Below are positions 40,405 through 53,764 of a stretch of 64,000 bases of DNA, one piece after another. How positions within the stretch are numbered: the first letter of the stretch is position 1; the number at the start of each line of letters is the position of its first letter. Source of the stretch: Symsagittifera roscoffensis. Taxonomy: Eukaryota; Xenacoelomorpha; Acoela; Convolutidae. A model generated the notes under the pieces. The model saw only the letters and a list, made by a program, of their open reading frames with translations, was not told the origin of the DNA and did not search any database. The stretch is taken from positions 1 through 64,000 of the forward strand of contig NW_026971348.1 of the NCBI RefSeq assembly GCF_963678635.1, given 5' to 3'. Both the position numbers and the translations under genes were made by a program.

Positions 40405-43400
40405 CTCTAACTTGACTTATTTGATACCAAGAAAAATTGCTTTATTTTAATATCAAGATGAAATCGAAGCGATGATATTTTCTTTATCTCAATTATGAAT
40501 TAAAACTCTACGTTGACTTGTTTGATACCAGAAAAGTTGAATTCTTTAATATCAAGATCAAATCGAAGCGATGATGCTTTCTTTATCTCAATTATGAACT
40601 AAAACTCTATATTGACTTAATTGATACAAAGAAAAAATGATTCTTTTTAATATCAAGATCAAATCAAAGCGATGATGTTTTCTTTATCTCAATTACGAAC
40701 TTAACCTCTAACTTGAATTTGTTGATACCAAAAGGAAATGTATTCTTTTAATATCAAGATCAAATTGAAGCGATGATATTTTATTCATCTCAATTATGAA
40801 CTAAAATTCTAAATTGACTCGTTCGATACCAGAAAAATTGCATTCTTTAAATATGAAGATCAAATCAAAGCGATGATTTTTCTTTATCTCAAATACGAAG
40901 TAAAACTCTAATTTGTCTTATTTGCTACAAAGAAGAAATGTTTTTTTTTTCGAGATCAAATCAAAGCGATCATTTTTTCTTTATCTCAATTATGAACTAA
41001 AACTCTAAATTGACTTGTTTGTGAACAGAAAAGTTGCATTCTTTTAATATCAAGATCCAATCGAAGCGATGATGATTTTTTAATCTCATTTATGAACTAT
41101 AACTCTGAATTGACTTATTTGATACCAAGAAAAAATGCGTTCTTTTAATATCAAGATCAAATCGAAGCAATGATATTTTCCTCGAATCAATTATGAACTG
41201 AAAGTCTAAATTGAGTTGTTTGATACCACAATAGTTGCATTCTTTTAATATCAAGACCAAATCGAAGCGATGAGGTTTTTTCATCTCAATTATGAACTAT
41301 AACTCTAACTTGACTTATTTGATACCAAGAAGAAATGTATTCTTTTAATATCAAGATCAAATGAAAGTGATGATATTTTCTTTATCTCAATTACGAACTA
41401 AAACTCTAATTTGAATTGTTTGTTACCAGAAAAATTGCATTCTTTCAATATCAAGATCCAATCGAAGCGATGCTAATATTTTATCTCATTTATGGACTAT
41501 AACTCTAACTTGACTTATTTGATACCAAGAAAAAATGCATTCTCTTAATATCAAGATCAAATAGAAGCGATGATAATTTATCCATCTCAATTATGATCTA
41601 AGATTCTAAATTGACTTGTTCGATACAAGAAAAAATGCATTCTTTCAATATCAAAATCGAATCGAAGCAATGATGTTTTTTTATCTCATTTATGAACTTT
41701 AACTCTAACTTGACCTATTCGATACCAAGAAAAAAAGCATTCTCTTAATATCAAAATCGAATCGAAGCGATGATAATTTCTTTATCTCAATTACGAACTA
41801 AAACTCTAACTTGACTTATTTGATACCAAGAAGAAATGTTTTCTTTAACTTGAATTATTTGATACCAAGAAAAAATGCGTTCTCTTAATATCAAGATCAA
41901 ATCGAAGCAATGATAATTTATCCATCTCAATTATGATCTAAAATTCTAAATTGACTTGTTCGATACCAGAAAAAATTCATTCTTTTAATATCAAAATCGA
42001 ATCGAAGCGATGATGTTTTCTTTATCTCAATTACGAATTAAAACTCTAACTTGACTTATTTGATACCAAGAAGAAATGTTTTCTATAACTTGAATTATTT
42101 GATACCAAGAAAAAATGCTTTCTCTTAATATCAAGATCAAATCGAAGCAATGATAATTTATCCATCTCAATTATGATCTAAAATTCTAAATTGAGTTGTT
42201 CGATACCAAAAAAATGCATTCTTTTAATATCAAAATCGAATCGAAGCGATGATGTTTTCTTTATCTCAATTACGAATTAAAACTCTAACTTGACTTATTT
42301 GATACCAAGAAGAAATGTTTTCTATAACTTGAATTATTTGATACCAAGAAAAAATGCTTTCTCTTAATATCAAGATCAAATCGAAGCCATGATAATTTAT
42401 CCATCTCAATTATGATCTAAAATTCTAAATTGACTTGTTCGATACCAGAAAAAATTCATTCTTTTAATATCAAAATCGAATCGAAGCGATGATAATTTTT
42501 TTATCTCAATTATGAACTATAACTCTAACTTGACTTATTTGATACCAAGAAGAAAAGTAATTTTTAATATCAAGATCAAATCAAAGCGATGATATTTTCT
42601 TTATCTCAATTATGAATTAAAACTCTAAATTGACCTCTTTGATACCAGAAAAACTGCATTCTTTTAATATCAAGATCAAATCGAAGCGATGATGTTTTTT
42701 ATCTCAATTCTGAATTATAACTCTAACTTGATTCATTTGATACCAAGAAAAATAGCATTCTTTTATTATCAAGATCCAATCGAAGCAATGATATTTTCTT
42801 TATCTCAATTATGAACTAAAACTCTAAATTGACACGTTTGATACCAGAAGAATTGCATTCTTTTATTATCAAGATGAAATCGAAGCAATGATATTTTCTT
42901 TATCTCAATTATGAATTAAAACTCTACGTTGACTTGTTTGATACCAGAAAAATTGAGTTCTTTATTATCAAGATCAAATCGAAGCGATGATGATTTCTTT
43001 ATCTCGATTATGAACTATAACTCTAACTTGACTTGTTTGATACAGAATAATTGCATTCTTTTAATATCAAGATCAAATCGAAGCGAGGATGTATTTTTTA
43101 TCTCATTTATGAACTATAACTCTAATTTGATTTTTTTGATACCAAGAAAAATTGCATTTTTTTATTATCAAGATCAAATCGAAGCGATGATATTTTCTTT
43201 ATCTCAATTATGATCTAAAACTCTAAATTGACTTGTTTGATACCAGAACAATTAAATTCTTCAATATCAAGATCAAATCGAAGCGATGATATTTTCCTTA
43301 AATCAATTATGAACTAAAATTCTAAATTGAATTGTTTGATACCAGAAGATTTGCATTCTTTTAATATCAAGATCAAATCGAAGCGATGATGTTTTTTTAT

Positions 43401-46400
43401 CTCAATTATGAACTATAACTCTAACTTGACTTATTTGATACCAAAAAAATGCATTCTTTTAATATCAAGATCAAATTGAAGCGAGGATGTATTTTGTATC
43501 TCATTTATGAACTATAACTCTAACTTGACTTATTTGATACCAAGAAAAATTGCATTTTCTTATTATCAAGATCAAATCGAAGCGATGATATTTTCTTTAT
43601 CTCAATTATGATCTAAAACTCTAAATTGACTTGTTTGATACCAGAACAATTGAATTCTTCAATATCAAGATCAAATCGAAGCGATGATATTTTCCTTAAA
43701 TCAATTATGAACTAAAGTTCTAAATTGAATTGTTTGATACCAGAAGAGTTGCATTCTTTTATTATCAAGATCAAATCGAAGCGATGATGTTTTTTATCTC
43801 AATTATGAACTATAACTCTAACTTGACTTATTTGATACCAAAAAAATGCATTCTTTTAATATCAAGATCAAATTGAAGCGAGGATGTATTTTGTATCTCA
43901 TTTATGAACTATAACTCTAACTTGACTTATTTGATACCAAGAAAAATTGCATTTTCTTATTATCAAGATCAAATCGAAGCGATGATATTTTCTTTATCTC
44001 AATTATGATCTAAAACTCTAAATTGACTTGTTTGATACCAGAACAATTGAATTCTTCAATATCAAGATCAAATCGAAGCGATGATATTTTCCTTAAATCA
44101 ATTATGAACTAAAGTTCTAAATTGAATTGTTTGATACCAGAAGAGTTGCATTCTTTTAATATCAAAATCGAATCGAAGCGATGATGTTTTCTTTATCTCA
44201 ATTACGAATTAAAACTCTAACTTGACTTATTTGATACCAAGAAGAAATGTTTTCTATAACTTGAATTATTTGATACCAAGAAAAAATGCTTTCTCTTAAT
44301 ATCAAGATCAAATCGAAGCCATGATAATTTATCCATCTCAATAATGATCTAAAATTCTAAATTGACTTGTTCGATACCAGAAAAAATGCATTCTTTTAAT
44401 ATCAAAATCGAATCGAAGCGATGATGTTTTTTTTATCTCATTTATGAACTTTAACTCTAACTTGACCTATTCGATACCAAGAAAAAAAGCATTCTCTTAA
44501 TATCAAAATCGAATCGAAGCGATGATAATTTCTTTATCTCAATTACGAACTAAAACTCTAACTTGACTTATTTGATACCAAGAAAAATTGCATTTTCTTA
44601 TTATCAAGATCAAATCGAAGCGATGATATTTTCTTTATCTCAATTATGATCTAAAACTCTAAATTGACTTGTTTGATACCAGAACAATTGAATTCTTCAA
44701 TATCAAGATCAAATCGAAGCGATGATATTTTCCTTAAATCAATTATGAACTAAAGTTCTAAATTGAATTGTTTGATACCAGAAGAGTTGCATTCTTTTAA
44801 TATCAAGATCAAATCGAAGCGATGATGTTTTTTTAATCTCAATTAAGAACTATAACTCTAACTTGACTTTTTTGATACCAAGAAAAATTGTATTTTTTTA
44901 TTATCAAGATGAAATCGAAGCGATGATCTTTTCTTTATCTCAATTATGAACTAAAACTCTACGTTGACTTGTTTGATACCAGAAAAATTGAATTCTTCAA
45001 TATCAAGATCAAATCGAAGCGATGATATTTTCCTTAAATCAATTATGAACTAAAATTCTAAATTGAATTGTTTGATACCAGAAGAGTTGCATTCTTTTAA
45101 AATCAAGATCAAATCGAAGCGATGATGTTGTTTTTAAATCTCCATTAAGAACTATAACTCTAACTTGAATTATTTGATACCAAGAAAAGTAGCATTCTTT
45201 TAATATCAAGATCAAATCGAAGCAATGATAATTTATCCATCTCAATTTTGATCTAAAATTCTAAATTGAGTTGTTCGATACCAAAAAAATGCATTCTTTT
45301 AATATCAAAATCGAATCGAATTGATGATGTTTTCTCTATCTCAATTACGAATTAAAACTCTAACTTGACTTATTTGATACCAAGAAGAAATGTTTTCTAT
45401 AACTTGAATTATTTGATACCAAGAAAAAATGCTTTCTCTTAATATCAAGATCAAATCGAAGCCATGATAATTTATCCATCTCAAAAATGATCTAAAATTC
45501 TAAATTGACTTGTTCGATACCAGAAAAAACTCATTCTTTTAATATCAAAATCGAATCGAAGCGATGATAATTTCTTTATCTCAATTATGAACTATAACTC
45601 TAACTTGACTTATTTGATACAAAGAAGAAAAGTAATTTTTAATATCAAGATCAAATCAAAGCGATGATATTTTCTTTATCTCAATTATGAATTAAAACTC
45701 TAAATTGATCTCTTTGATACCAGAAAAACTGCATTCTTTTAATATCAAGATCAAATCGAAGCGATGATGTTTTTTATCTCAATTCTGAATTATAACTCTA
45801 ACTTGACTTATTTGATACCAAGAAAAATAGCATTCTTTTATTATCAAGATCCAATCGAAGCGATGATATTTTCTTTATCTCAATTATGAACTAAAACTCT
45901 AAATTGACACGTTTGATACCAGAAGAATTGCATTCTTTTATTATCAAGATGAAATCGAAGCAATGATATTTTCTTTATCTCAATTATGAACTAAAACTCT
46001 ACGTTGACTTGTTTGATACCAGAAAAATTGAGTTCTTTATTATCAAGATCAAATCGAAGCGATGATGATTTCTTTATCTCGATTATGAACTATAACTCTA
46101 ACTTGACTTGTTTGATACCAGAAGAATTGCATTCTTTTAATATCAAGATCAAATCGAAGCGATGATGTTTTTTTATCTCAATTATGAACTATAACTCTAA
46201 CTTGACTTATTTGATACCAAAAAAATTTTATTCTTTTAAAATCAAGATCAAATTGAACCGAGGATGTATTTTTTATCTCATTTATGAACTATAACTCTAA
46301 CTTGACTTTTTTGATACCAAGAAAAATTGCATTTTTTATTATCAAGATCAAATCGAAGCGATGATGTTTTCTTTATCTCAATTATGATCTAAAACTCTAA

Positions 46401-49400
46401 ATTGACTTGTTTGATACCAGAACAATTAAATTCTTCAATATCAAGATCAAATCGAAGCGATGATATTTTCCTTAAATCAATTATGAACTAAAATTCTAAA
46501 TTGAATTGTTTGATACCAGAAGAATTGCATTCTTTTAATATCAAGATCAAATCGAAGCGATGATGTTTTTTTATCTCAATTATGAACTATATCTCTAACT
46601 TGACTTATTTGATACCAAAAAAATGCATTCTTTTAATATTAAGACCAAATTGAAGCAAGGATGTATTTTGTATCTCATTTATGAACTATAACTCTTACTT
46701 GACTTTTTTGATAGCAAGAAAAATTGCATTTTTTTATTATCAAGATCAAATCGAAGCGATGATATTTTCTTTATCTCAATTATGATCTAAAACTCTAAAT
46801 TGACTTGTTTGATACCAGAACAATTGAATTCTTCAATATCAAGATCAAATCGAAGCGATGATATTTTCCTTAAATCAATTATGAACTAAAATTCTAAATT
46901 GAATTGTTTGATACCAGAAGAGTTGCATTCTTTTAATATCAAGATCAAATCGAAGCGATGATGTTTTTTTTAATCTCAATTAAGAACTATAACTCTAACT
47001 TGACTTTTTTGATACCAAGAAAAATTGTATTTTTTTATTTTCAAGATGAAATCGAAGCGATGATCTTTTCTTTATCTCAATTATGAACTAAAACTCTACG
47101 TTGACTTGTTTGATACCAGAAAAATTGAATTCTTCAGTATCAAGATCAAATCGAAGCGATGATATTTTCCTTAAATCAAATATGAACTAAAATTTTAAAT
47201 TGACTTATTTGATACCAAGAAAAATAGCATTCTTTTAAAATCAAGACAAAATCGAAGCGATAAAATTTTCTTTATCTCAATTATGAACGAAAACTTTGAG
47301 TTGACTTGTTTGATACCAGAAAATTCGCATTCTTTGAATATCAAAATCAAATTGAAGCGATTATGTTTTCTTTATCTCAATTATAAACTATAACTCTAAC
47401 TTGATTTATTTGATACCAAGAAAAATTGCATTCTTTCAATATCAACATTAAATCGAAGCAATGATGTTTTCTTTATCTCAATTTGAACAATATCTCTAAC
47501 TTGATTTATTTGATACCAAAAAAAATTGCATTTTTTAGATATCAAGATCAAATCGAAGCCATGATATTTTCTTTATCTCAATTATGAACTAAAACTCTAA
47601 ATTGACTTGTTTGATACCAGAAGAATTGCATTCTTTTCATATCAAGATCAAATTGAAGCCATGATGTTTTCTTTATATCAATTATGAACTATAACGCTAC
47701 GTTGACTTGTTTGATACCAGAAAAATTGAGTTCTTTATTATCAAGATCAAATCGAAGCGATGATGATTTCTTTATCTCGATTATGAACTATAACTCTAAA
47801 TTGACTTGTTTGATACCAGAAAAAAATGAAATCTTTTGATATCAATATCAAACCGAAGCCATGATCTTTTTCTATCTCAATTATGAACTATAACTCTATC
47901 TTGACTTATTTGATACCAAGAAAAATTGCATTCTTATATTATCAAGATCAAATCGAAGCGATGATATTTTCTTTATCTCAAATATGAACTAAATTTCTAA
48001 ATTGACTTGTTTGACACAAAGAAAAAATCAATTCCTTCTAATTTCAAGATCAAACCGAAGCGATGATATTTTCTTTATCTCTATTATAAACTAAAACTCT
48101 AAATTGACTAGTTTGATACCAGAAAGTTTGCATTCTTTTAAAATCAAGATCAAGTTGACGCCATGATGATTTCTTTATCTCAATTATGAACTCTAACTCT
48201 AACTTGACTTGTTTGATACCAGAATAATTGAATTCTTTTAATATCAAAATCAAATCGAAGCGATGATATTTTTTTAATCCCAATTATGAACTAAAACTCT
48301 AAACTGATTTGTTTGATACCAAAAGAATTGCATTCTTTTAATATCAAGATCAAATCGAAGCGATGATATTTTATCCATCTCAATTATGAACTAAAACTCT
48401 AAACTGACTTGTTCGATACCAAAAAATTGCGTTCTTTCGATATCAATACCAAATCAAAGCGATGATGTTTTCTTTATCTCAATTACGAGCTAAAACTCTA
48501 ACTTGACTTATTTGATACCAAGAAGAAATGTATTTTTTTTATCAAGATCAAATCGAAGCGATGATGTTTTCTTTATCTCAATTATGAACTAAAACTCTAA
48601 ATTGACTTGTTTGATACCAGAAAAATTGAAATCTTTTAATATCAAGATCAAATCGAAGCCATGATGTTTTCTTTATCTCAATTATGAACTATAACTCTAA
48701 ATTAACCTGTTTGATACCAGAAGAGTTGCATTCTTTTAATATCAAGATCAAATCGAAGCGATGATATTTTATTTATCTCAATTATGAACTATAACTCTAA
48801 ATTGAGTTGTTTGATACCCAGAAAAATTGCATTCTTTTAAAATCAAGATCAAATCGAAGCGATCATATTTTCTTTATCTCAATTATGAACTAAAGCTCTA
48901 AATTGACTTGTTTGTGAACAGAAAAGTTGCATTCTCTTAAAATCAAGATCAAATCGAAGCCATAATGTTTTCTTTATCTCAATTATGAACTATAACTCTA
49001 AAATGACTTGTTTGATATCAGAAAAATTGAAATCTTTTAAAATCAAGATAAAATCGAAGCCATGATGTTTTTCTATCTCAGTTATGAATTATAACTCTGT
49101 CTTGACTTATTTGATACCAAGAAAAATTGCATTCTTTTATTATCAAGATCAAATCGAATCTATGATATTTTCTTTATCTCAATTTTGAACTATAACTCTA
49201 AATTGACTTGTTTGATACCATGAAAAATTGCATTCTTTTAATATCAAGATCAAATCGAAGCAATGATATTTCCTTTATCTCAATCATGAACTAAAACTCT
49301 AAACTGACTTGTTTGTGAACAGAAAAGTTGCATTCTCTTAATATCAAGATCAAATCGAAGCCATAATGTTTTCTTTATCTCAATTATGAACTATAACACT

Positions 49401-52400
49401 AAATTGACTTGTTTGATACCAAAAAAATTAAAATCTTTTATTATCAAGATCAACTCGAAGCCCTGATGTTTTTTTTATCTCAATTATGAACTATAAATCT
49501 AAATTGACCTGTTTGATGCCAGAAGAGTTGCATTCTTTTAAAATCAAGATCAAATCGAAGCGATCATATTTTCTTTATCTCAATTATGAACTAAAGCTCT
49601 AAATTGACTTGTTTGTGAACAGAAAAGTTGCATTCTCTTAAAATCAAGATCAAATCGAAGCCATAATGTTTTCTTTATCTCAATTATGAACTATAACTCT
49701 AAAATGACTTGTTTGATATCAGAAAAATTGAAATCTTTTAAAATCAAGATAAAATCGAAGCCATGATGTTTTTCTATCTCAGTTATGAATTATAACTCTG
49801 TCTTGACTTATTTGATACCAAGAAAAATTGCATTCTTTTATTATCAAGATCAAATCGAATCTATGATATTTTCTTTATCTCAATTTTGAACTATAACTCT
49901 AAATTGACTTGTTTGATACCATGAAAAATTGCATTCTTTTAATATCAAGATCAAATCGAAGCAATGATATTTCCTTTATCTCAATCATGAACTAAAACTC
50001 TAAACTGACTTGTTTGTGAACAGAAAAGTTGCATTCTCTTAATATCAAGATCAAATCGAAGCCATAATGTTTTCTTTATCTCAATTATGAACTATAACAC
50101 TAAATTGACTTGTTTGATACCAAAAAAATTAAAATCTTTTATTATCAAGATCAACTCGAAGCCCTGATGTTTTTTTTATCTCAATTATGAACTATAAATC
50201 TAAATTGACCTGTTTGATGCCAGAAGAGTTGCATTCTTTTAATATCAAGATCAAATCGAAGCGATGATATTTTATTTATCTCAATTATGAACTATAACTC
50301 TAAATTGAGTTGTTTGATACCAAGAAAAATTGCATTCTTTTAATATCAAGATCAAATTGAAGCGATCATTTTTTCTTTATCTCAAATATGAACTAAAACT
50401 CTAAAATGACTTGTTTGTGAACAGAAAAGTTGCATTCTCTTAAAATCAAGATCAAATCGAAGCCATAATGTTTTTCTATCTCAATTATGAACTATAACTC
50501 TGTCTTGACTTATTTGATACCAAGAAAAATTGCATTCTTTTATTATCAAGATAAATCGAAGCGATGATATTTTCTTTATCTCAAATAAGAACTAAAACTC
50601 TAATTTGACTTGTTTGATACAAAGAAAAATCGAATTCTTTTTAATTTCAAGATCAAATCGAAGCGATGATATTTTCTTTATCTCTATTATGAACTAAAAT
50701 TCAAAAATGACTCGTTTGATACCAGAAGAATTGCATTCTTTTAATATCAAGATCAAATCGAAACCATGATGATTTCTTTATCTCAATTATGAACTATAAC
50801 TCTAACTTGACTTGTTTGATACCAGAATAATTGAATTCTTTTAATATCAAAATCAAATCGAAGCGATTATTTTTTTTAAATCTCAATTATGAACTAAAAC
50901 TCTAAACTGACTTGTTTGATACCAGAAGAATTGCATTCTTTTAATATCAAGATCAAATCGAAGCGATGATGTTTTTTTTAATCTCAATTATGAACTATAA
51001 CTCTAAATCGACTTATTTATTACCAAGAAAAACTGCATTCTTGTAATATCACCATCAAATCGAAGCAATGATATTTTCATTATCTCAATTATGAACTATA
51101 ACTCTAACATGACTTATTTGATACCATGAAAAATTGCATTCTTTTATTATCAAGATCAAATTGAAGCGATGATATTTCCTTTATCTCAAAAATGAACTAA
51201 AACTCTAAATTGACTTGTTTGATACAAAGAAAAATTGAATTCTTTTTAATTTCAAGATCAAATCGAAGCAATGATTTTTTCTTTATCTCTTTTATGAACT
51301 AAAATTCTATATGGACTTGTTTGATACCAGAAAATTTGCATTCTTTTAATATCAAGATCAAGTCGAAGCCATGATAATTTCTTTATCTCAATTATGAACT
51401 TTAACTCTAAACAGACTTTTTTGTTACCAAGAAAAATTGCATTCTTGTAATATCAAGATCAAATCGAAGCGACGATATTTTCATTATCTCAATTATGAAC
51501 TATAACTCTAACTTGACTTATGTGATACCAAGGAAAATTGCATTCCCTTATTATCAAGATCAAATCGAAGAGATGATATTTCCTTTATCTCAAAAATGAA
51601 CTGAAACTCTAAATTGACTTGTTTGATGATATTTTTTTTATCTCAAGTATGAACTAAAACTCTAAATTGACTTGTTTGATACAAAGAAAAATTGATTTTT
51701 TTTTAAATTTCAAGATCAAATCGAAGCGATGATAATTTCTTTATCTCTATTGTGAACTAAAAATCTAAATTGACTTGTTTGATACCAGAAAACTTGCATC
51801 CTTTTAATATCAAAATCAAATCGAAACCATGATGATTTCTTTGTCTCAATTATGAACTATAACTCTAACTTGACTTGTTTGATACCAGAATAATTGAATT
51901 CTTTTAATATCAAAATCAAATCGAAGCGATGATATTTTCTTCATCTCAATTATGAACTAAAATTCTAAGCTGACTTGTTTGATATCAGAAGAATTGCATC
52001 CTTTTAATATCAAGATCAAATCGAAACTATGATGATTTCTTTATCTCAATTATGAACTATAACTCTAACTTGACTTGTTTGATACCAAAATAATTGAATT
52101 CTTTTAATATCAAAATCAAATCGAAGCGATGATAATTTCTTTATCTCTATTGTGAACTAAAATTCTAAACTGACTTGTTTGATACCAGAATAATTGAATT
52201 CTTTTAATATCAAAATCAAATCGAAGCGATGATATTTTTTTTATCTCAATTATGAACTAAAATTCTAAATTGACATGTTTGATACCAGAAAACTTGCATC
52301 CTTTTAATATCAAGATCAAATTGAAGCCATGATGATTACTTTATCTCAATTATGAACTATAACTCTAACTTGACTTGTTTGATACCAGAATAATTGAATT

Positions 52401-53764
52401 CTTTTAATATCAAAATCAAATCGAAGCTATGATAATTTCTTTATCTCTATTGTGAACTAAAATTCTAAACTGACTTGTTTGATACCAGAAGGATTGCATT
52501 CTTTTAAAATCAAGATCAAATCGAAGCGATGATGTTTTCTTTATCTCAATTATGAACTAAAATTCTACGTTGACTTGATTGATACCAGAAAAAATGAATT
52601 CTTTAATATCAAGATCAAATCAAAGCCATGACGATTTCTTTATCTCAATTATGAACTATAACTCTAACTTGACTTGTTTGATACTAGAATAATTGAATTC
52701 TTTTAATATCAAGATCAAATCGAAGGGATGATGATTTCTTTATCTCAATTATGAACTATAACTCTAACTTGACTTGTTTGATACCAGAATAATTGAATTC
52801 TTTTACTATCAAAATCAAATCGAAGCGATGATAATTTCTTTATCTCTATTGTGAACTAAAATTCTAAACTGACTTGTTTGATATCAGAATTTTGGAATTC
52901 TTTTAATATCAAAATCAAATCGAAGCGATGATATTTTCTTTATCTCAATTATGAACTAAAATTCTAAATTGACATGTTTGATACCAGAAAACTTGCATCC
53001 TTTTAATATCAAGATCAAATCGAAACCATGATGATTTCTTTATCTCAATTATGAACTATAACTCTAACTTGACTTGTTTGATACCAGAATAATTGAATTC
53101 TTTTAATATCAAAATCAAATCGAAGCGATGATAATTTCTTTATCTCTATTGTGAACTAAAATTCGAAACTGACTTGTTTGATACCAGAAGGATTGCATTC
53201 TTTTAAAATCAAGATCAAATCGAAGCGATGATGTTTTCTTTATCTCAATTATGAACTAAAATTCTACGTTGACTTGATTGATACCAGAAAAATTGAATTC
53301 TTTAATATCAAGATCAAATCAAAGCCATGACGATTTCTTTATCTCAATTATGAACTATAACTCTAACTTGACTTGTTTGATACTAGAATAATTGAATTCT
53401 TTTAATATCAAGATCAAATCGAAGGGATGATGTTTTTTTATCTCAATTATGAACTAAAACTCTATATTGACTTAATTGATACAAAGAAAAAATGATTCTT
53501 TTTAATATCAAGATCAAATCAAAGCGATGATGTTTTCTTTATCTCAATTACGAACTTAACCTCTAACTTGAATTTGTTGATACCAAAAGGAAATGTATTC
53601 TTTTAATATCAAGATCAAATCGAAGCGATGATATTTTATTCATCTCAATTATGAACTAAAATTCTAAATTGACTCGTTCGATACCAGAAAAATTGCATTC
53701 TTTAAATATCAAGATCAAATCAAAGCGATGATTTTTCTTTATCTCAAATACGAAGTAAAACTCT
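40405..53764 (+). repeat. About 13.4-kb macro-unit of the satellite
   Basis: The monomers that adjoin the TIR at 40,405 (with AAATTGCTTTATTTTAATAT) reappear at 53,765 without any TIR, and the following order of variants is repeated. Offsets are 13,360 at the start, 13,860 at 41,841/55,701, 13,437 at 47,892/61,329, and 12,840 after the 701-bp duplication. The second unit runs past the window edge. Confidence 0.8.
48834..50235 (+). repeat. 701-bp higher-order duplication in the long array
   Basis: 48,834-49,534 and 49,535-50,235 match with a constant offset of 701 bases (seven monomers), for example 48,900/49,601. The corresponding place in the second macro-unit (about 62,375-63,075) has only one copy, so this event affected one macro-unit only. 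Confidence 0.85.

Larger units (their letters stand above)
15935..42780. repeat. Large tandem duplication of cargo, polB, TIR and satellite
   Basis: 15,935-29,484 and 29,485 to about 42,780 are tandem copies. Offsets are 13,563 (16,365/29,928 through 19,061/32,624), 13,685 after a 122-base indel, and 13,955 after a 270-base indel (polB). Then they vary inside the satellite. The junction at 29,484 joins satellite ATCAAGATCC to AAAATTAGTAATCCATGCA with only a few A bases in common. In copy B the satellite does not stop at the equivalent point (about 42,780) but continues to the window end. Confidence 0.9.
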
